Of a stretch of DNA of 64,000 nucleotides, positions 23,328 to 32,962 are shown in pieces (position 1 is the first letter of the stretch; the number at the start of each line of letters is the position of its first letter). The notes under the pieces were generated by a model that was not told where the DNA came from, did no database searches, and saw nothing but the letters and a program-made list of their open reading frames with translations. A program made the translations under genes and the position numbers. Source of the DNA: Metabacillus_B sp050107715 (lineage in GTDB: Bacteria > Bacillota > Bacilli > Bacillales > Bacillaceae); NCBI RefSeq assembly GCF_050107715.1, contig NZ_JBNILN010000004.1:124001-188000 (forward strand). Reading direction: 5' to 3'.

Positions 23328-26300
23328 TTAGAACAACGAAAGCTGATTTTGATCAGGCAGGGCTTCCAGGCACCCGTGATTATCCAAATACTCTATAATC
23401 GTTTTGGAAACTCTTCCTCTTTGCTGCAAATCCTCTTTAGATAAAAATTCGCCTTCTTGTCTCGCTTTTACGATATTAAGCGCTGCATTTGTCCCCAATC
23501 CCGGAATGGCATTGAACGGAGGAATAAGCGTTTCTCCATCAATAATAAATTCACTGGCATGGGAACGGTACAGATCGACCCTTTGAAAAGAATAGCCCCG
23601 GGCACACATCTCAAGGCAAAGCTCCAGTACGGTCATCAAGTTTTTCTCCTTCGGACTTGCTTCCAGTCCTTTGGAGCTGATTTCTTCAAGGCGGGCTTTA
23701 ATAGCCGTGTTCCCTCTCACCATTGCATCCACATCGAAATCATCCGCTCTTACAGTAAAGTAGGCTGCATAATAAAGGAGAGCATGATGCACTTTAAAGT
23801 AAGCAATTCTTACCGCCATCAAAACATAGGCTGCAGCATGCGCTTTCGGAAACATATATTTGATCTTTAAGCAGGATTCAATATACCATTTCGGTACATT
23901 GTTTTTTCTCATTTCTTCTTCCATCTCAGGAGTCAGTCCCTTGCCTTTACGAACGGACTCCATGATCTTGAAGGCGAAGGATGGTTCAAGCCCCTGGTAA
24001 ATCAAATAAACCATGATATCATCCCGGCACCCGATTACCTCGCTCAAGGTACAAATGCTGTTATGGATCAGCTCCTGGGCGTTTCCGAGCCACACATCTG
24101 TTCCGTGCGACAGACCGGAGATTTGGACAAGTTCAGAGAAGGTAGTCGGCTTCGTATCTTCAAGCATCTGCCTTACAAACTTTGTTCCGAATTCCGGAAT
24201 GCCCAGCGTACCGGTCTTGCACATAATTTCTTCTTCCGTCACACCGAGAGAAGAAGTTCCGCTGAATATTTTCATCACTTCCGGATCATCTGTAGGAATG
24301 GTCTTCGGATCAATACCGCTTAAGTCCTGCAGCATCCGGATCACTGTAGGATCATCGTGCCCAAGAATATCAAGCTTCAGCAGGTTATCATGAATGGAAT
24401 GGAAGTCAAAGTGAGTGGTTTTCCATTCAGAACCCGCTGCATCAGCCGGAAACTGGATTGGAGAAAAGTCGAAAATATCCATATAATCAGGTACAACGAT
24501 AATGCCGCCCGGATGCTGGCCTGTTGTCCTCTTTACTCCCGTACAGCCTTGAACAAGACGGTCCACTTCAGCCGCTCTGAAGTTCAGGTTATGGTCACCG
24601 GCATAGCCTTTCACATAGCCATAGGCTGTTTTTTCCGCAACAGTACCAATCGTTCCCGCTCTAAACACATTATCTTCCCCGAAAAGAGCTTTTGTATAGT
24701 TATGAGCCCTCGGCTGATATTCTCCCGAGAAATTCAAATCAATATCAGGTACCTTGTCCCCTTTAAATCCGAGGAACGTTTCAAACGGTATATCATGGCC
24801 ATCTTTTCTATAGGGGATAGCGCATTTTTCACAGTCTTTATCCGGCAAATCGAATCCGGAGCCGACTGAGCCGTCATTAAAGAATTCTGCATGCTTGCAT
24901 TCCGGACACACGTAATGAGGCGGAAGAGGATTAACCTCAGTTATCTCTGTCATCGTTGCAACAAGCGATGATCCGACAGATCCCCTTGACCCCACCAGAT
25001 AGCCGTCATCCAGAGACTTTTTAACGAGTTTATGAGAAATTAAATAAATGACAGCGAAACCGTGGCCGATGATGCTTTTCAACTCTTTCTCAAGCCTTGC
25101 TTCTACGATCTCCGGCAACGGCGCTCCATAAATGCTTTCGGCCATTTCGTAGCTCATCTGGCGGACTTCCTCATCGGCACCTTCAATTTTAGGCGTAAAA
25201 AGATCGTCTTTGATCGGTTTTACTTCACCAATCATATCGGCTACCGCATTCGTGTTTTCAATGACAATTTCTTTAGCTCTCTCCTCTCCCAGAAAGGAAA
25301 AGCAATCCAGCATCTCGTTTGTGGTGCGGAAATGAACATTCGGATGCTCATACCGGTTGAGAGGATTCGCCCCTCCTTGAGAGCTGACCAGGATCTTTCT
25401 GTATATCCTGTCTTCCGGATTCAAATAATGCACGTTTCCTGTAGCAGCAACCGGCTTTCCCAGTTTTTTGCCGAGATCCGCTATATTTGTCATGATTTCG
25501 AAAAGGGCATCCCGGTCTTTAACATATTCAAGCTGGATTAAATGCTGATAAACTTCAGGTGGCTGAATTTCGAGGTAATCATAGAATTTGGCTGTTTCTT
25601 CTACTTCCTCGGGCGACTTTTGCATCATCCCTTCAAAAACTTCCCCTTTATCGCAGCCTGAACCGATAATCAGCCCTTCGCGGTGCTTCTGAAGGACAGA
25701 CCTTGGAATACGCGGAACGCGGTAAAAATATTGAATATGAGATAAAGAAACGAGCTTAAATAGATTTTTCAGCCCAGTATCATTTGCCGCAAGCAAAGTG
25801 GCATGATAGGGTCTGGATCTTTGGAACGCATTTCCCTGCCCCATATTGTTGTTTAGCTCGTCATGATACTGAATCCCTTTTTCAAAAGAATCTTTGAGCA
25901 TCTTCAGCAGCAGGTAGCCAGTGGCTTCCGCGTCATAGATGGCCCGGTGATGCTGGGTCAGTTCGATATCGAATTTTTTACACAGTGTATTCAGCCGGTG
26001 GCTTTTCAGATCAGGGTATAAGAATCTTCCCAGCTCAAGGGTATCAATGACAGGATTAGCCGCTTTTTCTTCTCCGAGCAAGCGGGTATACCCGGCGTTT
26101 AGAAACCCCATATCAAAGCTTGCGTTATGAGCGACCAATACATCATCGCCGATCCAGTCTTTAAAACGGGCAATTACTTCTTTAACTTCCGGAGCATTTT
26201 TTACCATATCATCTGTAATACCGGTTAAATCTATGGTGGTAGCGGACAGCGGATGGTGGGGATTTGCAAATGATTCAAACCGGTCCACAATTTCACCGTT

Positions 26301-27641
26301 TTTTATTTTTACGGCAGCTAATTCAATGATTGTATCGTAGACTGCTGAAAGACCGGTTGTCTCCACATCAAAAACGACATAAACCGCTTCCTCCAGATGC
26401 CTGCGGGCATCATTGTAGGCAATCGGCACTCCGTCATCAACGAGATTTGCTTCTATTCCATAAAGGATTTTAAGACCATGCTTTTTTCCTGCTGAGTAAG
26501 CCTCCGGAAAGGATTGCGCAACTGCATGATCCGTTATGGCAATCGCTTTATGCCCCCATTTTTTTGCTTGTTCGGCAAGCCTGCTGAAAGATGTAACAGC
26601 ATCCATCTGGCTCATAGGGGAGTGCAGGTGAAGCTCGACTCTCTTTTCATCTTCCGGAGAAGTATCCAATCTAACCTTCGGCTTTACTTCATTTATATCA
26701 TTGGCAATCATCACAAGATCCCTGACAAACGTATCGTTCTGAACGCTTCCCCTTGCTTTGACCCACATGCCTTTTTTAATGGCATTTAAGAGAGCGGCAT
26801 CTTCTTTATCTCTTGCAAACATTTTTACGAGCATCGAGCTTGTATAGTCGGTGATCTTTATTGTGGCAAGCGTTCTTCCGCTTCTGAGTTCCTTCGTTTC
26901 AGCATCAAACACATATCCTTGAATGACGGTTCTGCGTTCTTCATCCTCGATCGTGTCCATCGGGCGGATTTCTTCGTCGTCTTTAATCTGATATCCGATC
27001 ACTACCGGGCCGGAAGGAACCTGGTCAGCCTCCTCCTCTTCTTTCTTCTGCATTTCCGTAAGGGCAAGCATTGCCCGTTCCTGGTCTTCCTGAAGCTTCT
27101 GCTCATTAAATTTCTTCAGATCCGCTTCTGAAAATGTTACTTCGGCATCCAGCTGAAGCAATGGAAAACCAAATGCCTGAAGACTCTCTTGAATCATAGA
27201 AGTATACTTTCTTTTAATTGTCGCAGCTTCTGTATCATTCCGCGTGCTGATGATCAGCTTATTCCCCTGCAGCTTAGGCACCTGTTCTGACAGCAGCGAC
27301 AAAACAGGAGGGGATATTCCATCAATATCCTCAAGTGACGCCATCCAGTAATCCTGCAGAAGTGATTCCCGGGCTTCAGCGTGCTGTGTTTTTATTGAGA
27401 AGGAAATGGATGCGATATGTGCAAATGCTTTTGTGAGACCCGCCTGAAAAAGCTGATAGACCTCAAATGGCAGGATGGATGATAATTCAAAATCGAAATG
27501 CCATCTTTTCTGTTTCTTATGAACGGTAAGCTTTGCGATAGCTGCATGCTCAAAATAAGGCACAATGCGGTCATCTGTCAGCTCAAGCTGCTGAAGCAGA
27601 AGCTGAAACCTTTTTCGCTGTTCCGTTAGACTTTCTTCCAA
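23328..27641 (-). CDS. polC: DNA polymerase III alpha subunit, PolC type
   Basis: The 1437-residue Gram-positive replicative polymerase, the same length as in B. subtilis. In order: N-terminal domain, OB-fold (about 240-320), PHP domain (split; starts VELHLHSPMSQMDA), and an inserted DEDD 3'-5' proofreading exonuclease (about 420-590, FDVETTGLSAVYDT). The C-family palm/fingers follow (PDIDLNFSGEYQ), with a Cys4 zinc motif (CPEC...CEKC) and a C-terminal tail QNQLSLF for the beta clamp. The start chosen is TTG at 27641, preceded by a GGAGGAGAGAGG run; ATG at 27662 would place that SD inside the gene. It lies 107 bp after proS. Confidence 0.97.
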   Translation of the reverse strand: MEESLTEQRKRFQLLLQQLELTDDRIVPYFEHAAIAKLTVHKKQKRWHFDFELSSILPFEVYQLFQAGLTKAFAHIASISFSIKTQHAEARESLLQDYWMASLEDIDGISPPVLSLLSEQVPKLQGNKLIISTRNDTEAATIKRKYTSMIQESLQAFGFPLLQLDAEVTFSEADLKKFNEQKLQEDQERAMLALTEMQKKEEEEADQVPSGPVVIGYQIKDDEEIRPMDTIEDEERRTVIQGYVFDAETKELRSGRTLATIKITDYTSSMLVKMFARDKEDAALLNAIKKGMWVKARGSVQNDTFVRDLVMIANDINEVKPKVRLDTSPEDEKRVELHLHSPMSQMDAVTSFSRLAEQAKKWGHKAIAITDHAVAQSFPEAYSAGKKHGLKILYGIEANLVDDGVPIAYNDARRHLEEAVYVVFDVETTGLSAVYDTIIELAAVKIKNGEIVDRFESFANPHHPLSATTIDLTGITDDMVKNAPEVKEVIARFKDWIGDDVLVAHNASFDMGFLNAGYTRLLGEEKAANPVIDTLELGRFLYPDLKSHRLNTLCKKFDIELTQHHRAIYDAEATGYLLLKMLKDSFEKGIQYHDELNNNMGQGNAFQRSRPYHATLLAANDTGLKNLFKLVSLSHIQYFYRVPRIPRSVLQKHREGLIIGSGCDKGEVFEGMMQKSPEEVEETAKFYDYLEIQPPEVYQHLIQLEYVKDRDALFEIMTNIADLGKKLGKPVAATGNVHYLNPEDRIYRKILVSSQGGANPLNRYEHPNVHFRTTNEMLDCFSFLGEERAKEIVIENTNAVADMIGEVKPIKDDLFTPKIEGADEEVRQMSYEMAESIYGAPLPEIVEARLEKELKSIIGHGFAVIYLISHKLVKKSLDDGYLVGSRGSVGSSLVATMTEITEVNPLPPHYVCPECKHAEFFNDGSVGSGFDLPDKDCEKCAIPYRKDGHDIPFETFLGFKGDKVPDIDLNFSGEYQPRAHNYTKALFGEDNVFRAGTIGTVAEKTAYGYVKGYAGDHNLNFRAAEVDRLVQGCTGVKRTTGQHPGGIIVVPDYMDIFDFSPIQFPADAAGSEWKTTHFDFHSIHDNLLKLDILGHDDPTVIRMLQDLSGIDPKTIPTDDPEVMKIFSGTSSLGVTEEEIMCKTGTLGIPEFGTKFVRQMLEDTKPTTFSELVQISGLSHGTDVWLGNAQELIHNSICTLSEVIGCRDDIMVYLIYQGLEPSFAFKIMESVRKGKGLTPEMEEEMRKNNVPKWYIESCLKIKYMFPKAHAAAYVLMAVRIAYFKVHHALLYYAAYFTVRADDFDVDAMVRGNTAIKARLEEISSKGLEASPKEKNLMTVLELCLEMCARGYSFQRVDLYRSHASEFIIDGETLIPPFNAIPGLGTNAALNIVKARQEGEFLSKEDLQQRGRVSKTIIEYLDNHGCLEALPDQNQLSLF

Positions 27642-27662
27642 GATTGCCTCTCTCCTCCCCAT

Positions 27663-27702
27663 GTAAAATGGAAGGGTCTGGCCGCTTTGCAGCCAAACCC
27701 TC
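27663..27702 (-). terminator. Hairpin after proS, probable terminator
   Basis: GGAGGGT...GGC pairs with GCC...ACCCTTCC between 27670 and 27702. On the minus strand only ATTTTAC follows, so termination is probably partial and polC may be partly co-transcribed with proS. Confidence 0.5.
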
Positions 27703-27748
27703 CGTTATCTATTTCTTATTCGTTCTTGCCTGGCTCTCAATTTCACGC

Positions 27749-29446
27749 TCAGTCAAGTATACGGCGAACGGTTTCTGCCAGTTCGCTGATATGCACATCC
27801 ATCATTTCACCCGTTTTGCGCACCTTCAGCTCAACCATATCTTCATCAGCCCGCTTACCTGCAGTTATGCGCAGAGGCAGTCCAATCAAATCGGAATCCG
27901 CAAATTTCACCCCTGCTCTTTCAGGCCGGTCATCAAACAGAATTTCATAGGCTTGGCCAAGCTCTTGATAGACTTTTTCAGCTAATGCTGTTTGTGCTTC
28001 TGATTTCATATTGGCTGGAATAACATGCAAATCAAAAGGTGCAACCTGCTGGGGCCATACAATGCCTTTTTCATCATGGAACTGCTCGACAATGGCAGCA
28101 AGCGTTCTGGAGACCCCTATTCCATAGCAGCCCATGATCATTGGCTGGGATCTCCCGTTCTCATCAAGGTAGGAAGCCCCCATATCCACTGAGTATCTGG
28201 TTCCCAATTTGAAAACATGACCTACTTCTATTCCCCTGGCAAACTTAATCGTTCCTTCACCATCAGGAGAAGGGTCGCCCTCCCGGATAAAACGAAGATC
28301 TGCATATTGAATCGCTTTTATGTCTCTTTCAGCGTCCACATTTATGAAATGCAGCCCTTCTTCATTAGCTCCGCAAACCCCGTTTACAATGGAGCGGACA
28401 GCATGGTCGGCTGCTATTTCTATTTTCTCGGGAACCCCTATCGGTCCAAGGAAGCCTGCTGCACATCCCATTGCCTGCTTTGTTTCTTCCTGAGTAGCAA
28501 GTTCAACAATGCGTGCTCCAAAGAGATTCTTCACTTTAATGTCGTTGATCTCATGATCACCTCTTGAAAGAACAAGCACGAACCGGTCATCGACTTTGAA
28601 CAGAAGCGATTTGATGCATTTTTCTTTTTCAATTTGGAGAAATCCGGCTACTTCTTCAATGGTCCTCTGCGAAGGCGTTTCTTTTTTCTCTAATTCTCCT
28701 GCCGGTTCTTCTTGCCGGGAGTACTCTGCTGTGACGGGGGCCATCTCAATGTTTGCTGCATAGCCTGAATGATCAGAGTAGGCGATTGTATCCTCACCTA
28801 CATCAGAAAGCACCATGAATTCGTGCGTGTCTTTTCCTCCCATAGCTCCGGAGTCCGCAATGACTGCGCGGAAATTCAAGCCGCATCTTTCAAAAATGTT
28901 GGAATACGCCCTGAACATTTTGCTATACATCTCATCAAGACTATCAAAAGAGGAGTGGAATGAGTAGGCGTCCTTCATAATGAATTCCCGCCCTCTTAGA
29001 ATGCCGAATCTAGGACGCTTTTCATCTCTGAATTTGGTTTGGATCTGATAAAGAGCAAGCGGAAGCCGTTTATACGATTTGACTTCATCTCGTACCAGGC
29101 TCGTAATAACTTCTTCATGAGTCGCTCCAAGTGCAAATTCTCTTCCATGCCGGTCTTTAAGCCTCATGAGCTCAGGACCGTAAGAATACCATCTTCCTGA
29201 TTCCTGCCACAGCTCGGATTGCTGCATAGCTGGCATAAACAGCTCAGATGCTCCGGCATTGTTCATCTCTGCCCTCACAATGCCCTGAATGTTTTGAAGC
29301 ACTTTCTGGGCGAGCGGGAGATAGCTGTATATCCCGCTCGTATTCTGGCGGATATAGCCGGCTCTCAGCAGAAGCTGATGGCTTTTTATTTCTGCATCTG
29401 CAGGGACTTCTCTTAATGTAGGTATAAACGTTAAACTCTGTTTCAT
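27749..29446 (-). CDS. proS: Prolyl-tRNA synthetase, bacterial type
   Basis: A 565-residue class II synthetase (B. subtilis 564). Motif 2 and motif 3 are split by the INS editing domain (about 230-390), which removes mischarged alanine. Motif 1 lies near residues 35-60, motif 2 includes TKFRDEKRPRFGILRGREF, and motif 3 includes GCYGIGVSRTLAA. The C-terminal anticodon-binding domain ends at 565. The ATG follows GGGGTG. No T-box was recognised in the 164 bp before it. Confidence 0.97.
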   Translation of the reverse strand: MKQSLTFIPTLREVPADAEIKSHQLLLRAGYIRQNTSGIYSYLPLAQKVLQNIQGIVRAEMNNAGASELFMPAMQQSELWQESGRWYSYGPELMRLKDRHGREFALGATHEEVITSLVRDEVKSYKRLPLALYQIQTKFRDEKRPRFGILRGREFIMKDAYSFHSSFDSLDEMYSKMFRAYSNIFERCGLNFRAVIADSGAMGGKDTHEFMVLSDVGEDTIAYSDHSGYAANIEMAPVTAEYSRQEEPAGELEKKETPSQRTIEEVAGFLQIEKEKCIKSLLFKVDDRFVLVLSRGDHEINDIKVKNLFGARIVELATQEETKQAMGCAAGFLGPIGVPEKIEIAADHAVRSIVNGVCGANEEGLHFINVDAERDIKAIQYADLRFIREGDPSPDGEGTIKFARGIEVGHVFKLGTRYSVDMGASYLDENGRSQPMIMGCYGIGVSRTLAAIVEQFHDEKGIVWPQQVAPFDLHVIPANMKSEAQTALAEKVYQELGQAYEILFDDRPERAGVKFADSDLIGLPLRITAGKRADEDMVELKVRKTGEMMDVHISELAETVRRILD

Positions 29447-29496
29447 TTCTGCACCCCGTTCAATCGGCTGAATTTTACGGCTCTGTTACGGGCCAG

Positions 29497-29586
29497 CTGA
29501 TTTCCGCACCGGAGGAGGCTCCTGCAGCCTGTTTCCCTGCAGGAGCCCCGCACTCCCGTTCCGATGGCAACGATGGAGGAAATCAG
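29497..29586. repeat. Large imperfect palindrome between rseP and proS
   Basis: Outer arms CTGATTTCC (29497-29505) and GGAAATCAG (29578-29586) are 9 bp perfect. An inner hairpin GGCTCCTGCAG (29517-29527) with CTGCAGGAGCC (29537-29547) is 11 bp perfect with a 9-nt loop. No T run follows directly on the minus strand. It may be a palindromic intergenic repeat or an mRNA structure within the rseP-proS transcript. Confidence 0.7.
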
Positions 29587-29610
29587 TACACCCCTCTAAC
29601 CTTGCCGGTT

Positions 29611-30876
29611 TTATAAGAAGAATCGCTGGATATCATTCCAGGTTACTACAAGCATCAGAAGCATAAGCAGAGCAAAGCCGATAAAATGGACCACCCCTTC
29701 TTTCTGACGGTCGATCGGCTTTCCTCTTACGGCCTCAACGGCAAAGAACATGAGCCTCCCGCCGTCAAGCGCCGGAATCGGAAGAAGATTCATTATCCCC
29801 AGATTAATGCTTAATAGAGCGGTCCATCTGAGCAGGTTCTCAAATCCTGACTGCGCCACCTGTCCGGTTACATCATAAATTCCTACGGGTCCGGAAAGCA
29901 TATCAATGGAAAATTGGCCTGTAATCAGCTTTCCAAGGCTGACCAATATTTCTTTCGTATAAAAGACGGTTTGAGTAGCTCCATGCTCAAGCGCTGTAAA
30001 AAAGCCTTTTTCCATAGGAGCATAGGATCCTACACGTCCAATCGTCTGGTCTCCGGCCTTTTCTGCTTTAGGAACGACCTTGATGCTCTGAGGCTCCCCG
30101 TTTCTTACCACGGCGAATGTCAGTTCCTTTTCAGGACTTGTGCTGATGATTTTTGTGACATCCGTCCATGTATTTACTTCCCTGCCGTTGATTGTTTTGA
30201 TTACATCGCCTTCTTTAATGCCCGATTCGATGGCTGCACCGTCTTCAGTCAGTTCACCGAAAATCGGTTTGTCCATCGGTGTTCCCTGAATCAGTCCAAG
30301 TCCGAAAAGAACAACGAATGCGAGCACAAAGTTCATCATCGGTCCGGCAATGATTGCGGCGGTTCTCTGACCAAGTGTTTTTGAACCAAACTGCCGGTCA
30401 TATGGGGCAATCTGAGTTTCCTGGCCATCTGCAACAAAAAAGGAACGTTTAGCGACGTTAAACTGCTTGAGCTGATCTTCTTCTCCATGCTCATACCCGC
30501 TGATTACCATTTTCTTCTCAATATCAGCGTGCTCAACTTCAATGATTCTTGCTTTTGGGTATTTTTCTTTATTGTTTAAGATGATTTTTTCAATTTCATC
30601 CTGCTGATTGAACAGGAGCCCTATATGGTGACCTGGTTTTACCTCCACCATTTCCGGATCTTCCCCGGCCATTCTGACATAGCCGCCGATCGGCAATAGG
30701 CGAATGGTATAGACGGTCTCATTCTTCTTGTAGGAAAAGATTTTCGGCCCGAATCCGATGGCAAATTCACGGCACAGTATCCCTGCACGCTTCGCTAAAA
30801 CCAAATGTCCCAGCTCATGGAAAAATACTAGGGCCCCAAAAATCAGAATAAACGCAATAACCGTATTCACCTGCAT
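29611..30876 (-). CDS. rseP: RseP/RasP site-2 intramembrane zinc protease
   Basis: A 421-residue polytopic membrane protease (B. subtilis RasP 422). HELGH (20-24) in the first membrane helix and Asp371 in LPIPALDGGRL form the zinc site. A PDZ domain (about 200-280, ESGIKEGDVIKTINGREV) lies between. In B. subtilis RasP cleaves anti-sigma factor RsiW, FtsL and signal-peptide remnants. The ATG aligns with the B. subtilis start; a GTG two codons later fits the AAGGTGG site better by spacing. It lies 8 bp after dxr. Confidence 0.95.
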   Translation of the reverse strand: MQVNTVIAFILIFGALVFFHELGHLVLAKRAGILCREFAIGFGPKIFSYKKNETVYTIRLLPIGGYVRMAGEDPEMVEVKPGHHIGLLFNQQDEIEKIILNNKEKYPKARIIEVEHADIEKKMVISGYEHGEEDQLKQFNVAKRSFFVADGQETQIAPYDRQFGSKTLGQRTAAIIAGPMMNFVLAFVVLFGLGLIQGTPMDKPIFGELTEDGAAIESGIKEGDVIKTINGREVNTWTDVTKIISTSPEKELTFAVVRNGEPQSIKVVPKAEKAGDQTIGRVGSYAPMEKGFFTALEHGATQTVFYTKEILVSLGKLITGQFSIDMLSGPVGIYDVTGQVAQSGFENLLRWTALLSINLGIMNLLPIPALDGGRLMFFAVEAVRGKPIDRQKEGVVHFIGFALLMLLMLVVTWNDIQRFFL

Positions 30877-30883
30877 ACCACCT

Positions 30884-32035
30884 TTAGTTTAATAAGGACC
30901 GGACAAAAGCCCTGGCTTCCCGGTCCGCATGCTGGATCGCCTGGATATCCGGATTGCGGATGATATCATGGGATTCCAATGCACGTTCAATCCGGTTTTC
31001 AATATCCAAAAATTCAATCCTGCCTGCGAGAAATTGAGCAACTGCCTCTTCATTCGCAGCATTTAGTACAGTGGGCATTGTCCCTCCCATTTTACCTGAT
31101 TCATAAGCAAAATGTAAGCATTTGAAGCGTGTGAAGTCAGGCTTTGAAAAATGGAGCTTGCCCTGTTCCCAGAGGTTCAGCCTGCCGGTATTTTTTAAAG
31201 GCATCCGTTCGGGATAAGTAAGAGCGTACTGAATAGGGACTTTCATATCTGGCGTACCAAGCTGTGCTTTCACACTTCCGTCTGAAAACTCAACCATCGA
31301 ATGGATAATGCTCTCTTTATGAAGGAGAACGTCGATGCTCTCATATGGAATTCCAAAAAGCCAGAATGCCTCGATCACTTCTAGCCCTTTATTCATCATA
31401 GTAGCTGAATCGATTGTGATTTTAGCTCCCATTGACCAGTTTGGATGGTTTAACGCTTCTTCAACCGTTACCCCTTTAAGTTCATCCCTTGTCCTGTCAC
31501 GGAAACTCCCGCCGGATGCCGTTAAGATCAGCCTGGAGACGTCATCGTGCTTTTCCCCCTGCAGGCATTGGAATATGGCAGAATGCTCGCTGTCAACAGG
31601 CAGGAGAATGGAGTTATGCTTCCGTGCTGCCTCCATTACAATGTGTCCAGCTGTAACAAGTGTTTCCTTATTGGCGATCGCTACCGCTTTTCCAGATTCA
31701 ATGGCTTTCAAAGTGGGGATCAAACCTATGCTTCCCAGCAGCGCATTTACGGTCACATCCGCTTCAGAATGAACAGCAGCCTCGATGTTTCCTTCTTCGC
31801 CGAAGGAGAAAGAGATCGGTTCTCCGCTGAATTCTTCTTTTAGGAGGAGGTAATGGTCTTTGGATTTTACCGAGACAAATTTAGGTCTGAACTCTTTAAC
31901 CGCTTCCCTGCCTGCTTCCAGGTTGGAGCCGAATGTCATAGCCGTTAATTCAAATTCATCAGGGTGTTCCCGGATAACCTCCAAAGTTTGCCTGCCGATT
32001 GAACCTGTTGCTCCCAATAAGCTGATTCTTTTCAT
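30884..32035 (-). CDS. dxr: 1-deoxy-D-xylulose-5-phosphate reductoisomerase
   Basis: A 383-residue enzyme, the same length as in B. subtilis, and the committed step of the MEP isoprenoid pathway (DXP to MEP with NADPH). The NADPH motif GATGSIG is at 8-14, the metal/substrate region is PVDSEHSAIFQCL, and SGGSFRD and HPNWSMGAKITIDSA are conserved. The start at 32035 has GGGAGAG 8 nt upstream; GTG at 32044 abuts that site. It feeds the UppS product made from the neighbouring gene. Confidence 0.96.
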   Translation of the reverse strand: MKRISLLGATGSIGRQTLEVIREHPDEFELTAMTFGSNLEAGREAVKEFRPKFVSVKSKDHYLLLKEEFSGEPISFSFGEEGNIEAAVHSEADVTVNALLGSIGLIPTLKAIESGKAVAIANKETLVTAGHIVMEAARKHNSILLPVDSEHSAIFQCLQGEKHDDVSRLILTASGGSFRDRTRDELKGVTVEEALNHPNWSMGAKITIDSATMMNKGLEVIEAFWLFGIPYESIDVLLHKESIIHSMVEFSDGSVKAQLGTPDMKVPIQYALTYPERMPLKNTGRLNLWEQGKLHFSKPDFTRFKCLHFAYESGKMGGTMPTVLNAANEEAVAQFLAGRIEFLDIENRIERALESHDIIRNPDIQAIQHADREARAFVRSLLN

Positions 32036-32157
32036 GGATTTCACTCTCCCAAAAAGCTTTTCTTATCTATAAACAGGCGCTTGCCTGAGCTGCGCTATCA
32101 GTCTCCGGCAGAGCCTGCTGCTTCCATCCACGCAGCATTCCATGGAGCCTGCCCTTG

Positions 32158-32949
32158 TTAAAATAGGACAAGCATGAAATGAAGGAGAGGCAATACAAAT
32201 AAAAGGCTGTCAAACCGGTCCAGAATACCGCCATGACCAGGCAGAATCTGACCGGAGTCCTTGACGTGGTAATGCCTTTTTAATGCAGATTCAACCAAGT
32301 CTCCCACTTGTCCAAAAACAGACAAAAACACGGTTATAAGCGCTATAATCACATAGGAATCTACGATTGGCATAACCGCCTCAAACAGGATCGAGATGAT
32401 CAGCGCGCAAAGAATCCCTCCGAAAAAGCCTTCAATTGTTTTATTCGGACTGATTTCCGGCCATAGCTTGTGCTTGCCAATCGCCTTTCCGATAAAATAA
32501 GCACCCGAATCAGTGGCCCATATGACCAGCAGGGCAAACACAATAAATTCCAGACCTAATGCTCTCGTTTCAATAAAATAGTAAAAACCGATGCCAATGT
32601 ACATGACAGATAAAAGTGAGAAACCTACATCATCAAAGGAGAAGCGGTTTTTAGTAATTACTGTGTACGTTAAAAAGAGCAGGACTCCGAGCAAGGCAAC
32701 CTCTAATTTGGAAATATCAATGCGTCCCAATACAATTATATGGCTTGCCGGGATCAGCAATACCCATAAAAGCAAAACACTTACCAGTCCGGGTATGCTT
32801 GCAAGCCTGATATTTTTCATTTTTAGCAGCTCGTAAAGACTGATGGTACTCAATACGTAAATGGCAAAGCTAAACGGGATTCCTCCGAGAATAACAAAGG
32901 GCAGAAATAACGCAAGTGCCAGTACTGCTGTAATTATTCGCTGTATCAT
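32158..32949 (-). CDS. cdsA: Phosphatidate cytidylyltransferase
   Basis: A 263-residue integral membrane enzyme with about eight hydrophobic helices. It makes CDP-diacylglycerol from phosphatidate and CTP, the entry point to phospholipids. The C-terminal signature (KRHYHVKDSGQILPGHGG then LDRFDSLLF) is present. It lies 13 bp after uppS. The 122-bp gap to dxr holds a CAGGC/GCCTG hairpin but no clear terminator. Confidence 0.95.
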   Translation of the reverse strand: MIQRIITAVLALALFLPFVILGGIPFSFAIYVLSTISLYELLKMKNIRLASIPGLVSVLLLWVLLIPASHIIVLGRIDISKLEVALLGVLLFLTYTVITKNRFSFDDVGFSLLSVMYIGIGFYYFIETRALGLEFIVFALLVIWATDSGAYFIGKAIGKHKLWPEISPNKTIEGFFGGILCALIISILFEAVMPIVDSYVIIALITVFLSVFGQVGDLVESALKRHYHVKDSGQILPGHGGILDRFDSLLFVLPLLHFMLVLF

Positions 32950-32962
32950 TTGTCATCACCTT

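Noticed and set aside
29447..29610. T-box leader upstream of proS
   Set aside because: No conserved T-box core or terminator/antiterminator pair was found; only the palindromes described.
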